NCBI GenBank assembly: GCA_046565505.1
Contig: JBKHYJ010000042.1
Coordinates: 1 to 64,000, forward strand
Length of the DNA: 64,000 bases
Reading direction: 5' to 3'
Origin: JBKHYJ01 sp046565505
GTDB lineage: Bacteria > Acidobacteriota > Blastocatellia > UBA7656
Below are positions 8,447 through 16,035 of the stretch, one piece after another. Below the pieces are notes generated by a model that searched no databases, was not told the origin of the DNA, and saw only the letters and a program-made list of their open reading frames with translations. The position numbers and the translations under genes are program-made. The first letter of the stretch is position 1, and every line of letters begins with the position of its first letter.

Positions 8447-9991
8447 GTGGATGCGACCATTACAGCTAGCGAGAAGAGTCCGGGCTTCGTCCGCGGGCTC
8501 GGCCTGCTCGATTCGACGATGATCGTCGCCGGCTCGATGATCGGGTCGGGCATATTCATAGTTTCGGCAGAGATCGCCCGCCAGGTCGGCTCGCCCGGCT
8601 GGCTGCTGGCCGTCTGGGTCGTGACGGGGCTGCTCACCATAATGGGGGCGCTCAGCTATGGCGAGCTTGCGGCTATGATGCCTAAAGCGGGCGGGCAGTA
8701 CGTGTACCTCCGCGAAGCGTTCTCGCCGTTCTGGGGCTTCCTCTATGGGTGGACGCTTTTCCTGGTGATACAGACGGGCACGATTGCCGCGGTCGCCATC
8801 GGGTTCGCCAGATACCTGGGCGTTCTGTGGCCCGTCGTGTCTGAGGGGAATTACATCCTGCCGCCCGTCAGGGTCGGGTCGAGCTACGCCATTTCGCTAT
8901 CGACCGCGCAGCTAGTCGGCATACTGATGATCGCCTTGCTGACATGGATGAACACGCGGGGGCTGAGGCTCGGCAAGCTCGTACAGAATGTGTTCACGGT
9001 GGCAAAGACGGGCGCGCTCGTAGGGCTGATCCTGCTCGGCCTGTTTATAGGGTGGCAGGCGGCGGCCGCAGGCCCCAACTTCGGGGACCTGTGGACCATT
9101 CGAGGCAAGCTCCAGGAGGTCGGGCCGGGCGGGCTGACGGCCCTTACGACGTTCGGGTTATTCGTAGGCATTTGCGTCGCTCAGACCAACTCGCTCTTTT
9201 CGGCCGACGCATGGAACAACATTACCTTCACGGCGGGCGAGGTCAAGAACCCGAGCCGTAATATCCCGCTGTCGCTCGCCCTGGGCACGATCCTCGTCAT
9301 AGGGTTGTACATGCTCGCCAACCTCGCATACCTGGCGACGCTGCCGTTTGAGACGATACAGACCGTCCCCAGCGACCGCGTGGCGTCGGCCACCGCCGAC
9401 GTAATATTCAGGGGCTATGGCGCGACCGTCATGGCGGTCGCGATTATGATTTCCACCTTCGGCTGCAATAATGGGCTGATACTGGCCGGCGCGCGCGCCT
9501 ACTGGGCCATGGCCCGCGACGGCCTGTTCTTCAGGTCTTCGGGCCAGCTAAACGACCGGCGCGTGCCGGCGTGGGGGCTGGTCATTCAAGGCATATGGTC
9601 GGCGGCGCTCGTGCTGCCGCGGACGGTCACGGGGGCCAACGCGGCGACGGGGGAGGCGACTTACGGGAACCTCTACGGCAACCTGCTGACCTACGTCATC
9701 TCCGCCGCGCTGATGTTTTACATCCTCACGATGGCGGGGATATTTCGCCTGAGGAAGACGCGCCCCGACGCCGAGCGCCCTTACCGCGCCTTCGGCTACC
9801 CCGTGGTCCCGCTGCTCTACATGCTGAGCGCGGCCGTGATACTGGGGGTGCTCTTCGTCTACCAGACCGCGACCACCTGGCCCGGCCTAATAATTGTGGC
9901 AACGGGCGTGCCTGTCTACTTCATCTGGAGGAGAGTGGGCGAGCCTCTGGCAGACGCGGAGTCGGGGTCGAGGGATGTCGAGCCGGCGTGA
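8447..9991 (+). CDS. Amino-acid permease, APC superfamily
   Basis: 514 residues beginning at a GTG codon with a perfect AGGAGG at 8431-8436, ten bases upstream. About 12 membrane helices. The first has GSMIGSGIFIV, the APC fingerprint for substrate backbone binding, followed by LSYGELAAMMPKAGGQYVYL, which resembles the LAT/serine-threonine exchanger side of the superfamily. It is more distant from the permeases on either side than those are from each other. It is separated from them by 270 and 96 bases, so the three may form a loosely linked transport island. The amino acid carried cannot be told. Confidence 0.88.
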   Translation: MDATITASEKSPGFVRGLGLLDSTMIVAGSMIGSGIFIVSAEIARQVGSPGWLLAVWVVTGLLTIMGALSYGELAAMMPKAGGQYVYLREAFSPFWGFLYGWTLFLVIQTGTIAAVAIGFARYLGVLWPVVSEGNYILPPVRVGSSYAISLSTAQLVGILMIALLTWMNTRGLRLGKLVQNVFTVAKTGALVGLILLGLFIGWQAAAAGPNFGDLWTIRGKLQEVGPGGLTALTTFGLFVGICVAQTNSLFSADAWNNITFTAGEVKNPSRNIPLSLALGTILVIGLYMLANLAYLATLPFETIQTVPSDRVASATADVIFRGYGATVMAVAIMISTFGCNNGLILAGARAYWAMARDGLFFRSSGQLNDRRVPAWGLVIQGIWSAALVLPRTVTGANAATGEATYGNLYGNLLTYVISAALMFYILTMAGIFRLRKTRPDAERPYRAFGYPVVPLLYMLSAAVILGVLFVYQTATTWPGLIIVATGVPVYFIWRRVGEPLADAESGSRDVEPA

Positions 9992-10087
9992 GGTGTTTAG
10001 TATTCGGGCCGCCGGGCCTGTGGTCAGGTATTAGCCACGGATGTGAATCTTAAACCTTAAACCTGAGAACTACTGGAGGTTTTGTAA

Positions 10088-11710
10088 ATGGCGAGTCAAC
10101 TTTTTGCGAGAAAACCGCTCAGCTTGCTGCTGGAAGAGATGGAAGGCGAGCACAGGCTGCGCCGCGTGCTGGGGCCAGTGACGCTGACGAGCCTCGGCGT
10201 CGGCGCCATCATAGGCGCAGGCATCTTCGTCATAACCGGCGCGGCCGCGCACGACAAGGCGGGCCCGGCGCTGATGCTTTCGTATGTCGTGGCGGGACTC
10301 GCCTGCATCTTCGCGGCGCTCTGCTACGCGGAGTTCGCCTCGATGGCCCCGGTAGCGGGCTCGGCTTACACTTACGCGTACACGACCGTGGGCGAGCTAT
10401 TCGCCTGGATCATAGGCTGGGACCTCGTGCTCGAATACGCCGTCGGCGCGGCGACGGTCGCCAACGGCTGGTCGTCTTACTTTCAGTCCGTGCTCAGCAA
10501 CCCGATCATATTCAACTACAAGCTGCCCACGGCGATAAATGGGCCGCCCATTAATTACGACCCCGCCATCGGCCAGGTGGTCCTGACCGGGTCGATAATT
10601 AACCTGCCCGCCGTCATCATCGTCGCGATCATAACTTACATACTGGTCGTGGGGATCAAGGAGAGCGCCGGGTTTAACGCCGCGATGGTGATAGTGAAGG
10701 TCGCCTGCGTGCTTTTCGTAATCATCGTGGGCGCGTTCTACATTAACCCGGCCAACTGGACGGCGACCGACCCGGCCAACCCCGCGCGCAGCGGGTTCGC
10801 GCCATACGGCTACACGGGGCTGAGCTTCTTCGGCAAGACGATAGCCGGGCTGACGGATGCGGGCGGGCAGCCGCTGGGCGTGCTGGCCGGCGCGGCCATA
10901 ATATTTTTCGCCTACATAGGGTTCGACTCGGTCTCGACGCACTCGGAAGAGGCCAGGAACCCTCAGCGCGACGTGCCCATCGCCATCGTCGTGTCGCTGA
11001 TAGTATGCACACTGCTTTACATAGCGATGGTGGCTGTGCTGACGGGCATGGTCCCTTACTACAAGATCAACATCAACGCGCCTGTTGCGGACGCGTTCAG
11101 GCAAGTCGGCCTCAACTGGGCGGAGTTCTTGATAGCCGTCGGCGGCGTTACGGGCATCACATCCGTCATGCTCGTGATGATGCTCAGCCAGCCGCGCGTG
11201 CTGCTCGCGATGGCGCGCGATGGCCTCCTGCCCCAGAGCTTTTTCGGGGCCGTGCATGAGAAATTCCGAACGCCTTGGAAATCGACGATTCTCACGGGAC
11301 TCTTCGTCGGCTCGTTGGCCGCTTTCCTGCCGATCAATATCCTGTCCGACCTCGTGAACATAGGGACGCTGTTCGCGTTCGTCATCGTCTGCCTGGCGGT
11401 GATGATCATGCGGCGGACGCACCCGGACGCCAAGCGCCCGTTCCGCGCGCCGCTCGTCCCGCTCGTGCCGATCCTCGGCATATTAACCTGCCTGCTGCTG
11501 ATGTTCTCGCTCCCGCCGGAGAACTGGCTGCGGCTTTTAGTATGGCTGCTGATCGGCTTCCTCATTTACTTCGGCTACGGCAAGGGGCACAGCGTGATGA
11601 GGCATTACGTCGAGCACGAGATCGGCAAGCATGGCGTGTCGCCCCGCGGGCAGCTTGTCAGAGAGGTCGATGACGACCCCGTGCTGCCTACGTCCACCAA
11701 AAAGAAGTAG
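10088..11710 (+). CDS. Amino-acid permease, APC superfamily (cationic-amino-acid-transporter type)
   Basis: 540 residues; ATG with a GGAGG site 5' of it. Shares the LGPVTLTSLGVGAIIGAGIF start, the VAGSAYTYAYTTVGELFAWI block and FAYIGFDSVSTHSEEARNPQ with the 722-residue permease at 6.0 kb, so the two are paralogues from a duplication. About 12 membrane helices plus a short hydrophilic tail ending in basic residues. A strong hairpin follows 28 bases after the stop, marking the end of this transcript. Confidence 0.88.
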   Translation: MASQLFARKPLSLLLEEMEGEHRLRRVLGPVTLTSLGVGAIIGAGIFVITGAAAHDKAGPALMLSYVVAGLACIFAALCYAEFASMAPVAGSAYTYAYTTVGELFAWIIGWDLVLEYAVGAATVANGWSSYFQSVLSNPIIFNYKLPTAINGPPINYDPAIGQVVLTGSIINLPAVIIVAIITYILVVGIKESAGFNAAMVIVKVACVLFVIIVGAFYINPANWTATDPANPARSGFAPYGYTGLSFFGKTIAGLTDAGGQPLGVLAGAAIIFFAYIGFDSVSTHSEEARNPQRDVPIAIVVSLIVCTLLYIAMVAVLTGMVPYYKININAPVADAFRQVGLNWAEFLIAVGGVTGITSVMLVMMLSQPRVLLAMARDGLLPQSFFGAVHEKFRTPWKSTILTGLFVGSLAAFLPINILSDLVNIGTLFAFVIVCLAVMIMRRTHPDAKRPFRAPLVPLVPILGILTCLLLMFSLPPENWLRLLVWLLIGFLIYFGYGKGHSVMRHYVEHEIGKHGVSPRGQLVREVDDDPVLPTSTKKK

Positions 11711-11737
11711 GCCGCCAGACCGAAGCGCAATCCATGC

Positions 11738-11775
11738 GGGCAAGAGGGTGAGAATTTACTCTCACCCTCTTGCCC
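11738..11775 (+). terminator. Strong intrinsic-type terminator hairpin
   Basis: A perfect 16-bp stem (11738-11753 with 11760-11775) around a 6-base loop, followed by a T-containing but not uniform run (TTCGTTATTCT). It sits 28 bases after the permease stop and before the tRNA-Leu promoter, where a transcript end is expected. The stem is nearly self-complementary, so it could act in both directions, but no leftward gene needs it. Confidence 0.75.
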
Positions 11776-11809
11776 TTCGTTATTCTCCGGCGCGCGCGAC
11801 CCGCCCAAG

Positions 11810-11839
11810 TTGACGGGCTTTCTATCCGGGGGCTAGAAT
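11810..11839 (+). promoter_or_regulatory. Candidate sigma-70-type promoter of tRNA-Leu
   Basis: TTGACG (11810-11815), an 18-base spacer, TAGAAT (11834-11839). Each box matches consensus at five of six positions, and transcription would begin about 25 bases before the mature tRNA. This is the cleanest promoter-like pair in the window. Confidence 0.6.
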
Positions 11840-11871
11840 GATTCCACGTTTGAACTAGTATTCTGATCTTT

Positions 11872-11956
11872 GGGGATGTGGCGGAATTGGCAGACGCGAA
11901 GGTCTCAAAAACCTTTGGGATAACCTCCCGTGTGGGTTCGATTCCCACCATCCCCA
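11872..11956 (+). tRNA. tRNA-Leu (anticodon CAA)
   Basis: Full cloverleaf read by eye: acceptor GGGGATG/CATCCCC, D arm with GAATTGGCAGAC, anticodon stem AAGGT/ACCTT around loop CTCAAAA (anticodon CAA, reads UUG), a long variable arm as expected for leucine, and T arm GTGGG/CCCAC with TTCGATT loop. Discriminator A; the 3' CCA is not encoded (CTC follows). Confidence 0.95.
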
Positions 11957-12051
11957 CTCGTAAGCGGCGGTCGGCGTGCGAAGGCCTGACGCCGGCAATC
12001 ACTTGAGAATTCATCGCAGGCCGCCGACAACCGACTACCGGCTGCTGACCC

Positions 12052-12936
12052 ATGAAGAAATCCGAAATCAGCTTCGACCTCATCCCGGGCTCGGCCATTT
12101 CGGAAACGACCCTGAAGATTTGCATCAAGTGCGCCTTCGATTTTTTCACCAGGCAACTCAAGGCGTCGCCTCGCACCGCCTACACGGAGCTGAGGAAGCA
12201 TGTGCCGGAGGAAGCCGACTTCACGGGCGCGGCGACCGCGCGGCCACACTTCTTTGACGACAATGGGCTGAGCCACTGCCCTTACTGCAACGCCTCGAAG
12301 AGGTGGTTCGCCGAGTTCCGCGCGAAGCGTATAGACGCACACCCCTCTTTCGAGAAGGCGCGGAAAAAACTATGGGCCGCGCTCAAGAAGGAGCCCGACC
12401 GCTTCACCGTCTGGAACCCCGCGCGCACGCGGATGCAGATATTCTCCGAATGGCTTGAGCGCGTAAAGAAGAACATTGATTTTGCCAACGACCGCTGGCT
12501 GCTCGAAGTGGCCGTGTCGTTCATGAAGCGGCATGCGCCCTCCCACGAGTGGGACGAGATACTGAGGGGCGGCGTGCGCCGCGTCCAGCTATCGCGGCAG
12601 GTGGAAGATGGCTGGCGTTTTGAGGATGGCTGGATATATGTTTCGCCGCCGCTGTATGGCGACATACTGATCGTGCAGCACCTGCTCTCCCGCTCGCACC
12701 TCCACGGGGGGCTGACGTTCGAGGGCCGCCTCACCTTACAAGAGCTGATGAAGCGCCTGCGGCGGATAGGGTACATGGAAGCGAAAGGGATAGAAGGGGG
12801 AGGGCCGTTTGAAGCGTTCGAGCAGGCGGTCGCCGCGATAGTTGATTCGGGCCCGGCCGCCGTGTACTATGCCGTCGACCGCAGTGATTATTTAGAGAAG
12901 CTGAAATCCGTCTACGACAAGAAGCGCGACAAATAG
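12052..12936 (+). CDS. Unknown protein with two CxxC pairs
   Basis: 294 residues, not recognised. It is soluble, without signal peptide or membrane helix. Two Cys pairs, CIKC (24-27) and CPYC (76-79), could together bind one zinc. The middle is rich in Arg, Lys and Trp, and the C-terminal third has alternating helices (LTLQELMKRLRRIGYMEA, then FEQAVAAIVDSG). The next gene starts directly after its stop, with no gap, and that gene in turn overlaps a PLP-dependent decarboxylase, so the three form an operon. The base composition matches the neighbours. No function can be proposed beyond metal binding. Confidence 0.7.
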   Translation: MKKSEISFDLIPGSAISETTLKICIKCAFDFFTRQLKASPRTAYTELRKHVPEEADFTGAATARPHFFDDNGLSHCPYCNASKRWFAEFRAKRIDAHPSFEKARKKLWAALKKEPDRFTVWNPARTRMQIFSEWLERVKKNIDFANDRWLLEVAVSFMKRHAPSHEWDEILRGGVRRVQLSRQVEDGWRFEDGWIYVSPPLYGDILIVQHLLSRSHLHGGLTFEGRLTLQELMKRLRRIGYMEAKGIEGGGPFEAFEQAVAAIVDSGPAAVYYAVDRSDYLEKLKSVYDKKRDK

Positions 12937-13347
12937 ATGAAAACGAAAAAGACACTGCTCGGCATCGCGGCGGCGCTGGCGCTGTCGGTCTACGTCGCCG
13001 GCCAGGACGCAGCCCAGCCAGGTTTTGTAATCTCCTTGAAGAACGGGAGCACGGTCAGGGGGCGCACGCTCTCGCGCGATAATTCCACGGGCAAGCTCCG
13101 CCTCTCGATGACCGAAACGGGGTCGGGCGAGCCCCGGAGCTACGCCATAATTTCGCCCGAGGACGCTTCCGACATTCGCTCGTCGGCGACCGCGACGGAC
13201 TCCATAACGATAAGTCTCAGGGGCGGCAGCCAGATAAGGTGCAAAGAGTTTGCCCTGAATGGCGACACGGTCGCCGTCAAGCTCGGCTCCGCGAGCCGCG
13301 TCGAAGTCCAGTGGGCAGAGATCGAGTCTATAAGCTTCGCGCCATGA
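12937..13347 (+). CDS. Small secreted protein of unknown function
   Basis: 136 residues. A signal peptide covers about residues 1-22 (basic start, then LLGIAAALALSVYVAG). The remainder looks like two small beta-rich repeats, each opening with a strand and a GS-turn: FVISLKNGSTVRGRTLSRD and ITISLRGGSQIRCKEFALNG, the kind seen in SH3-like or Sm-like beta barrels. It starts immediately after the stop of the CxxC protein and its last codons overlap the start of the decarboxylase gene by ATGA, so translation of the three is coupled. Function unknown; the two-repeat reading is inference. Confidence 0.72.
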   Translation: MKTKKTLLGIAAALALSVYVAGQDAAQPGFVISLKNGSTVRGRTLSRDNSTGKLRLSMTETGSGEPRSYAIISPEDASDIRSSATATDSITISLRGGSQIRCKEFALNGDTVAVKLGSASRVEVQWAEIESISFAP

Positions 13348-14789
13348 GTAAGAATAATTCCGCACCATCCCTACGCGCTGAGATCATCTCGCGGCTCCTC
13401 CCTGATAATCTCAAGTCCCTCGCCCTGTGGGAATCGGGATGGCCCGATTACGAGGCGGACGAGACGTTGTCGGTCCCCGCAGACCGCGCGCGCGAGGTGA
13501 TGCGCGAGTTACTTGAGCGCCTCGAGCACAATTACCCGTTTTTTCACCCTTGCTACGCGGGGCAGATGCTCAAGCCTCCGCACTTGATAGCCTCAGTGGC
13601 TTACTTCCTGACTCAGCAGATTAATCCGAACAATCATGCGCTCGATGGCGGCCCGGCCACTGCGGGCATGGAGCAGGAATGCGTCGCGCAGCTGGCCGCC
13701 ATGTTCGGCTTCGAGCCTTACCTCGGCCACCTCACGTCTAGCGGGACTATAGCGAACCTCGAAGCCCTCTGGGTCGCGCGGTCCGTCCACCCGGAAAAGG
13801 CGATAGGCTTTTCGTCCGAAGCGCATTACACGCACCGTCGCATGTGCGAGGTGATAGGCGCGCGAGCCGTCGAAATCGCCGCGGACGGTCGCGGAAGAAT
13901 GGATGTCGATGACCTGCGCGCAAAACTCAAGGCGGGCCGAATCGGCACAGTGGTGATGACAGCGGGGACGACCGGGCTCGGCGCGGTCGATCCCGTGGCG
14001 GCCGCCCTTGATTTACAAAACGAATTCGCATTTCGCATCCATGTGGACGCCGCCTATGGCGGATTCTTCAGGCTGCTCGCGGCCGAAGAGGGGGCGCATG
14101 CCGGCCCGCCCGCCGCGCTCAGCCCGGCCGACGCTGAAGCGTTCCGCGCCATTGAGAGGTGCGACAGCGTGGTAATCGACCCGCACAAGCATGGGCTGCA
14201 ACCGTACGGCTGCGGCGCGGTCCTGTTCCGTGACCCGGCCGTGGGGCGATTTTACAAGCACGATTCACCTTACACATATTTCACTTCGGACGAGATGCAC
14301 CTGGGCGAAATCAGCCTGGAATGCTCGCGCGCGGGCGCGGCCGCGGCTGCGCTCTGGGCTACGCTGCGTTGCTTTCCGCTCGCGGCAGAAGGCGGGCTGG
14401 GCGCGATACTGCGCAAGGCGAGGGGCGCGGCGTTGAGGTGGGCGGATTTGATAAACGAGAGCGAACAGTTGCGCCTCGTCGCCGAGCCGTCGCTCGACAT
14501 CATCGCCTTCTTCGCCGCGGCCGGCAAGAAAAACGCTTCCGGCATAAGCGCGCTCACGCACCGCCTGTTCGCGGATTTGATGAACGCCGCGGATGACCCC
14601 GTCTACCTCGCCAAGCTCCAACTCAAGCCCGGTCTGCTTGCCCGGTACGCCGACCTGGAGTGGGACCAACCTGTCCTCACAGTGCTGCGCAGTTGCTTGA
14701 TGAAGCCGGAGCATTTTGATTACGTGCCTCGCCTGCATGGCCGCGTGTTGGCGCATCTCGGCAGCGAGGCGGAAGGCGATGCCCTCTGA
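13344..14789 (+). CDS. PLP-dependent group II amino-acid decarboxylase
   Basis: 481 residues from the ATG at 13344, which overlaps the previous stop as ATGA. Fold-type I, group II decarboxylase (glutamate/aromatic/diaminobutyrate decarboxylase family). Visible marks: THRRMCEVIGARAVEI, the Asp pair region HVDAAYGG that holds the cofactor ring, and the Schiff-base lysine K282 in DPHKHG. The family removes the carboxyl group of an amino acid; glutamate, aspartate, tyrosine and diaminobutyrate are all possible substrates and the sequence alone does not choose. The three amino-acid permeases lie 1.6 kb upstream but are separated by a terminator and a tRNA gene, so a shared pathway is only a guess. 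Confidence 0.88.
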   Translation: MSKNNSAPSLRAEIISRLLPDNLKSLALWESGWPDYEADETLSVPADRAREVMRELLERLEHNYPFFHPCYAGQMLKPPHLIASVAYFLTQQINPNNHALDGGPATAGMEQECVAQLAAMFGFEPYLGHLTSSGTIANLEALWVARSVHPEKAIGFSSEAHYTHRRMCEVIGARAVEIAADGRGRMDVDDLRAKLKAGRIGTVVMTAGTTGLGAVDPVAAALDLQNEFAFRIHVDAAYGGFFRLLAAEEGAHAGPPAALSPADAEAFRAIERCDSVVIDPHKHGLQPYGCGAVLFRDPAVGRFYKHDSPYTYFTSDEMHLGEISLECSRAGAAAAALWATLRCFPLAAEGGLGAILRKARGAALRWADLINESEQLRLVAEPSLDIIAFFAAAGKKNASGISALTHRLFADLMNAADDPVYLAKLQLKPGLLARYADLEWDQPVLTVLRSCLMKPEHFDYVPRLHGRVLAHLGSEAEGDAL

Positions 14790-14838
14790 TGAAGCCCGCC
14801 ATGTCGCCGCGCGGTCAATGACCCGGGCCGGGCGCGTC

Positions 14839-14868
14839 TTGAAAACCTCAGCAGAAAAGCGGTATGTT
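14839..14868 (+). promoter_or_regulatory. Candidate promoter of pheST
   Basis: TTGAAA (14839-14844), 18 bases, TATGTT (14863-14868), lying in the 160-base gap before pheS. The match is five and four of six. No T-box or convincing Phe-rich leader peptide was found in this gap. Confidence 0.35.
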
Positions 14869-14949
14869 TTCAACAGTTCGCGCATGCCGGATTTTTCCGA
14901 CCTGACGCGCGGCTGACGAGCTTTGCCACATCGGCAGGAGGAATAAAGA

Positions 14950-15987
14950 ATGATCGTTTCAGGCGAGATGATCGCCCGCATAACGGAATTATTAGATTCG
15001 GCGACGGCGCAAATAGCCTCGGCCATTTCCCTCGACGAGCTTGAAAAGCTCAGGGTGCGGTCCCTGGGCAAGAACGGGGAAATAACCTCGCTCCTGCGCG
15101 GCCTCAAAGAAGTCCCCGCGGAGGAAAGGCCGGCCGTCGGCGACGCGGTCAACCGCGCCAAGAGGGAGGTCGAGGAGGCGATCAAAGAAAGGCGCGAGGC
15201 GCTCAGCTCATCAACCGCCGCGCGTGGCGCTTCGGCCGCCATAGATGTCTCGCTGCCCGGCGTCCGCGCGCTGCCCGGCCGCATACACCCGATAACCGCG
15301 ACGCTCGAATTGATGAAGGAGATACTTATAGGGATCGGGTTCTCCTACGACGATTACCCCGTGATCGAATCCGAATACTTCAATTTTGACGCGCTCAACA
15401 CGCCCGCGTGGCACCCGGCGAGGGACATTCAGGACACGTTCTACACCGAGGACGGGAGCGTGCTGCGTACGCACACTTCCGCGTTCCAGGCGCGCGCCAT
15501 GCGGCACATGAAGCAGCCGCCGATCAGGGCCTTCACGTCCGGGAGGTGTTACAGGCGCGACGAGATTGACGCTTCTCATTTCCCCGCCTTCCACCAGCTC
15601 GACGCCATAGCCGTGGACCGCGGGATCAGTTTCGCCGACCTCAAGTGGACGCTCTACGAGCTGCTTCAGCGGCTCTACGGCCAGGACGTGGTCTTGCGAT
15701 TCAGGCCCAGTTACTTCCCTTTCACCACGCCCAGCGCGGAGGTCGACGTGAGGTGCATGGTGTGCCTGGGCGAAGGCTGCTCGCTCTGCTCCCGCTCCGG
15801 CTGGATAGAGCTGCTGGGCTGCGGGATGATGCGGCCAGAGGTCATCGCCGCGGGTGAGCTTGACCCTTCAATTTACCAGGGATTCGCGTTCGGCATCGGC
15901 GTAGACAGGATAACCATGCGGCGCTACCAGATCGACGACATCCGCTTGCTGGTATCGAACGAAGAACCTTTTTTAAGGCAGTTCTAA
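14950..15987 (+). CDS. pheS: Phenylalanyl-tRNA synthetase alpha subunit
   Basis: 345 residues, normal length. GGAGG precedes the ATG. An N-terminal coiled-coil region (about 1-95) for tRNA binding is followed by the class II catalytic core: motif 2 as FTSGRCYRRDEIDASHFPAF, then FHQLDAIAVD, and motif 3 near the end as GFAFGIGVDRITMRRYQIDD. The Cys-rich CMVCLGEGCSLC loop is also typical of bacterial PheS. It forms the alpha2beta2 enzyme with PheT, encoded 48 bases downstream, and charges tRNA-Phe. Confidence 0.97.
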   Translation: MIVSGEMIARITELLDSATAQIASAISLDELEKLRVRSLGKNGEITSLLRGLKEVPAEERPAVGDAVNRAKREVEEAIKERREALSSSTAARGASAAIDVSLPGVRALPGRIHPITATLELMKEILIGIGFSYDDYPVIESEYFNFDALNTPAWHPARDIQDTFYTEDGSVLRTHTSAFQARAMRHMKQPPIRAFTSGRCYRRDEIDASHFPAFHQLDAIAVDRGISFADLKWTLYELLQRLYGQDVVLRFRPSYFPFTTPSAEVDVRCMVCLGEGCSLCSRSGWIELLGCGMMRPEVIAAGELDPSIYQGFAFGIGVDRITMRRYQIDDIRLLVSNEEPFLRQF

Positions 15988-16035
15988 CCGCCTGCCCGGC
16001 GTCGCCCATTGATTCCGTAAAGAAAGGCTTACTAG

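Noticed and set aside
10397..11422. Long leftward open frame (over 300 codons) opposite the third permease
   Set aside because: His/Asp/Arg-rich shadow of the real permease; such frames are common opposite GC-rich genes. Similar shadows opposite the sugar transferase, cheA, uvrA and dsbD were left out for the same reason.
13239..13343. N-terminal extension of the decarboxylase
   Set aside because: It would overlap the small secreted-protein gene in another frame; the ATGA-coupled start at 13344 fits the family.
14863..14915. Possible Phe leader peptide (attenuator) before pheS
   Set aside because: A 13-codon frame with two Phe codons exists at 14864, but there are no consecutive Phe codons and no clear terminator/antiterminator pair.
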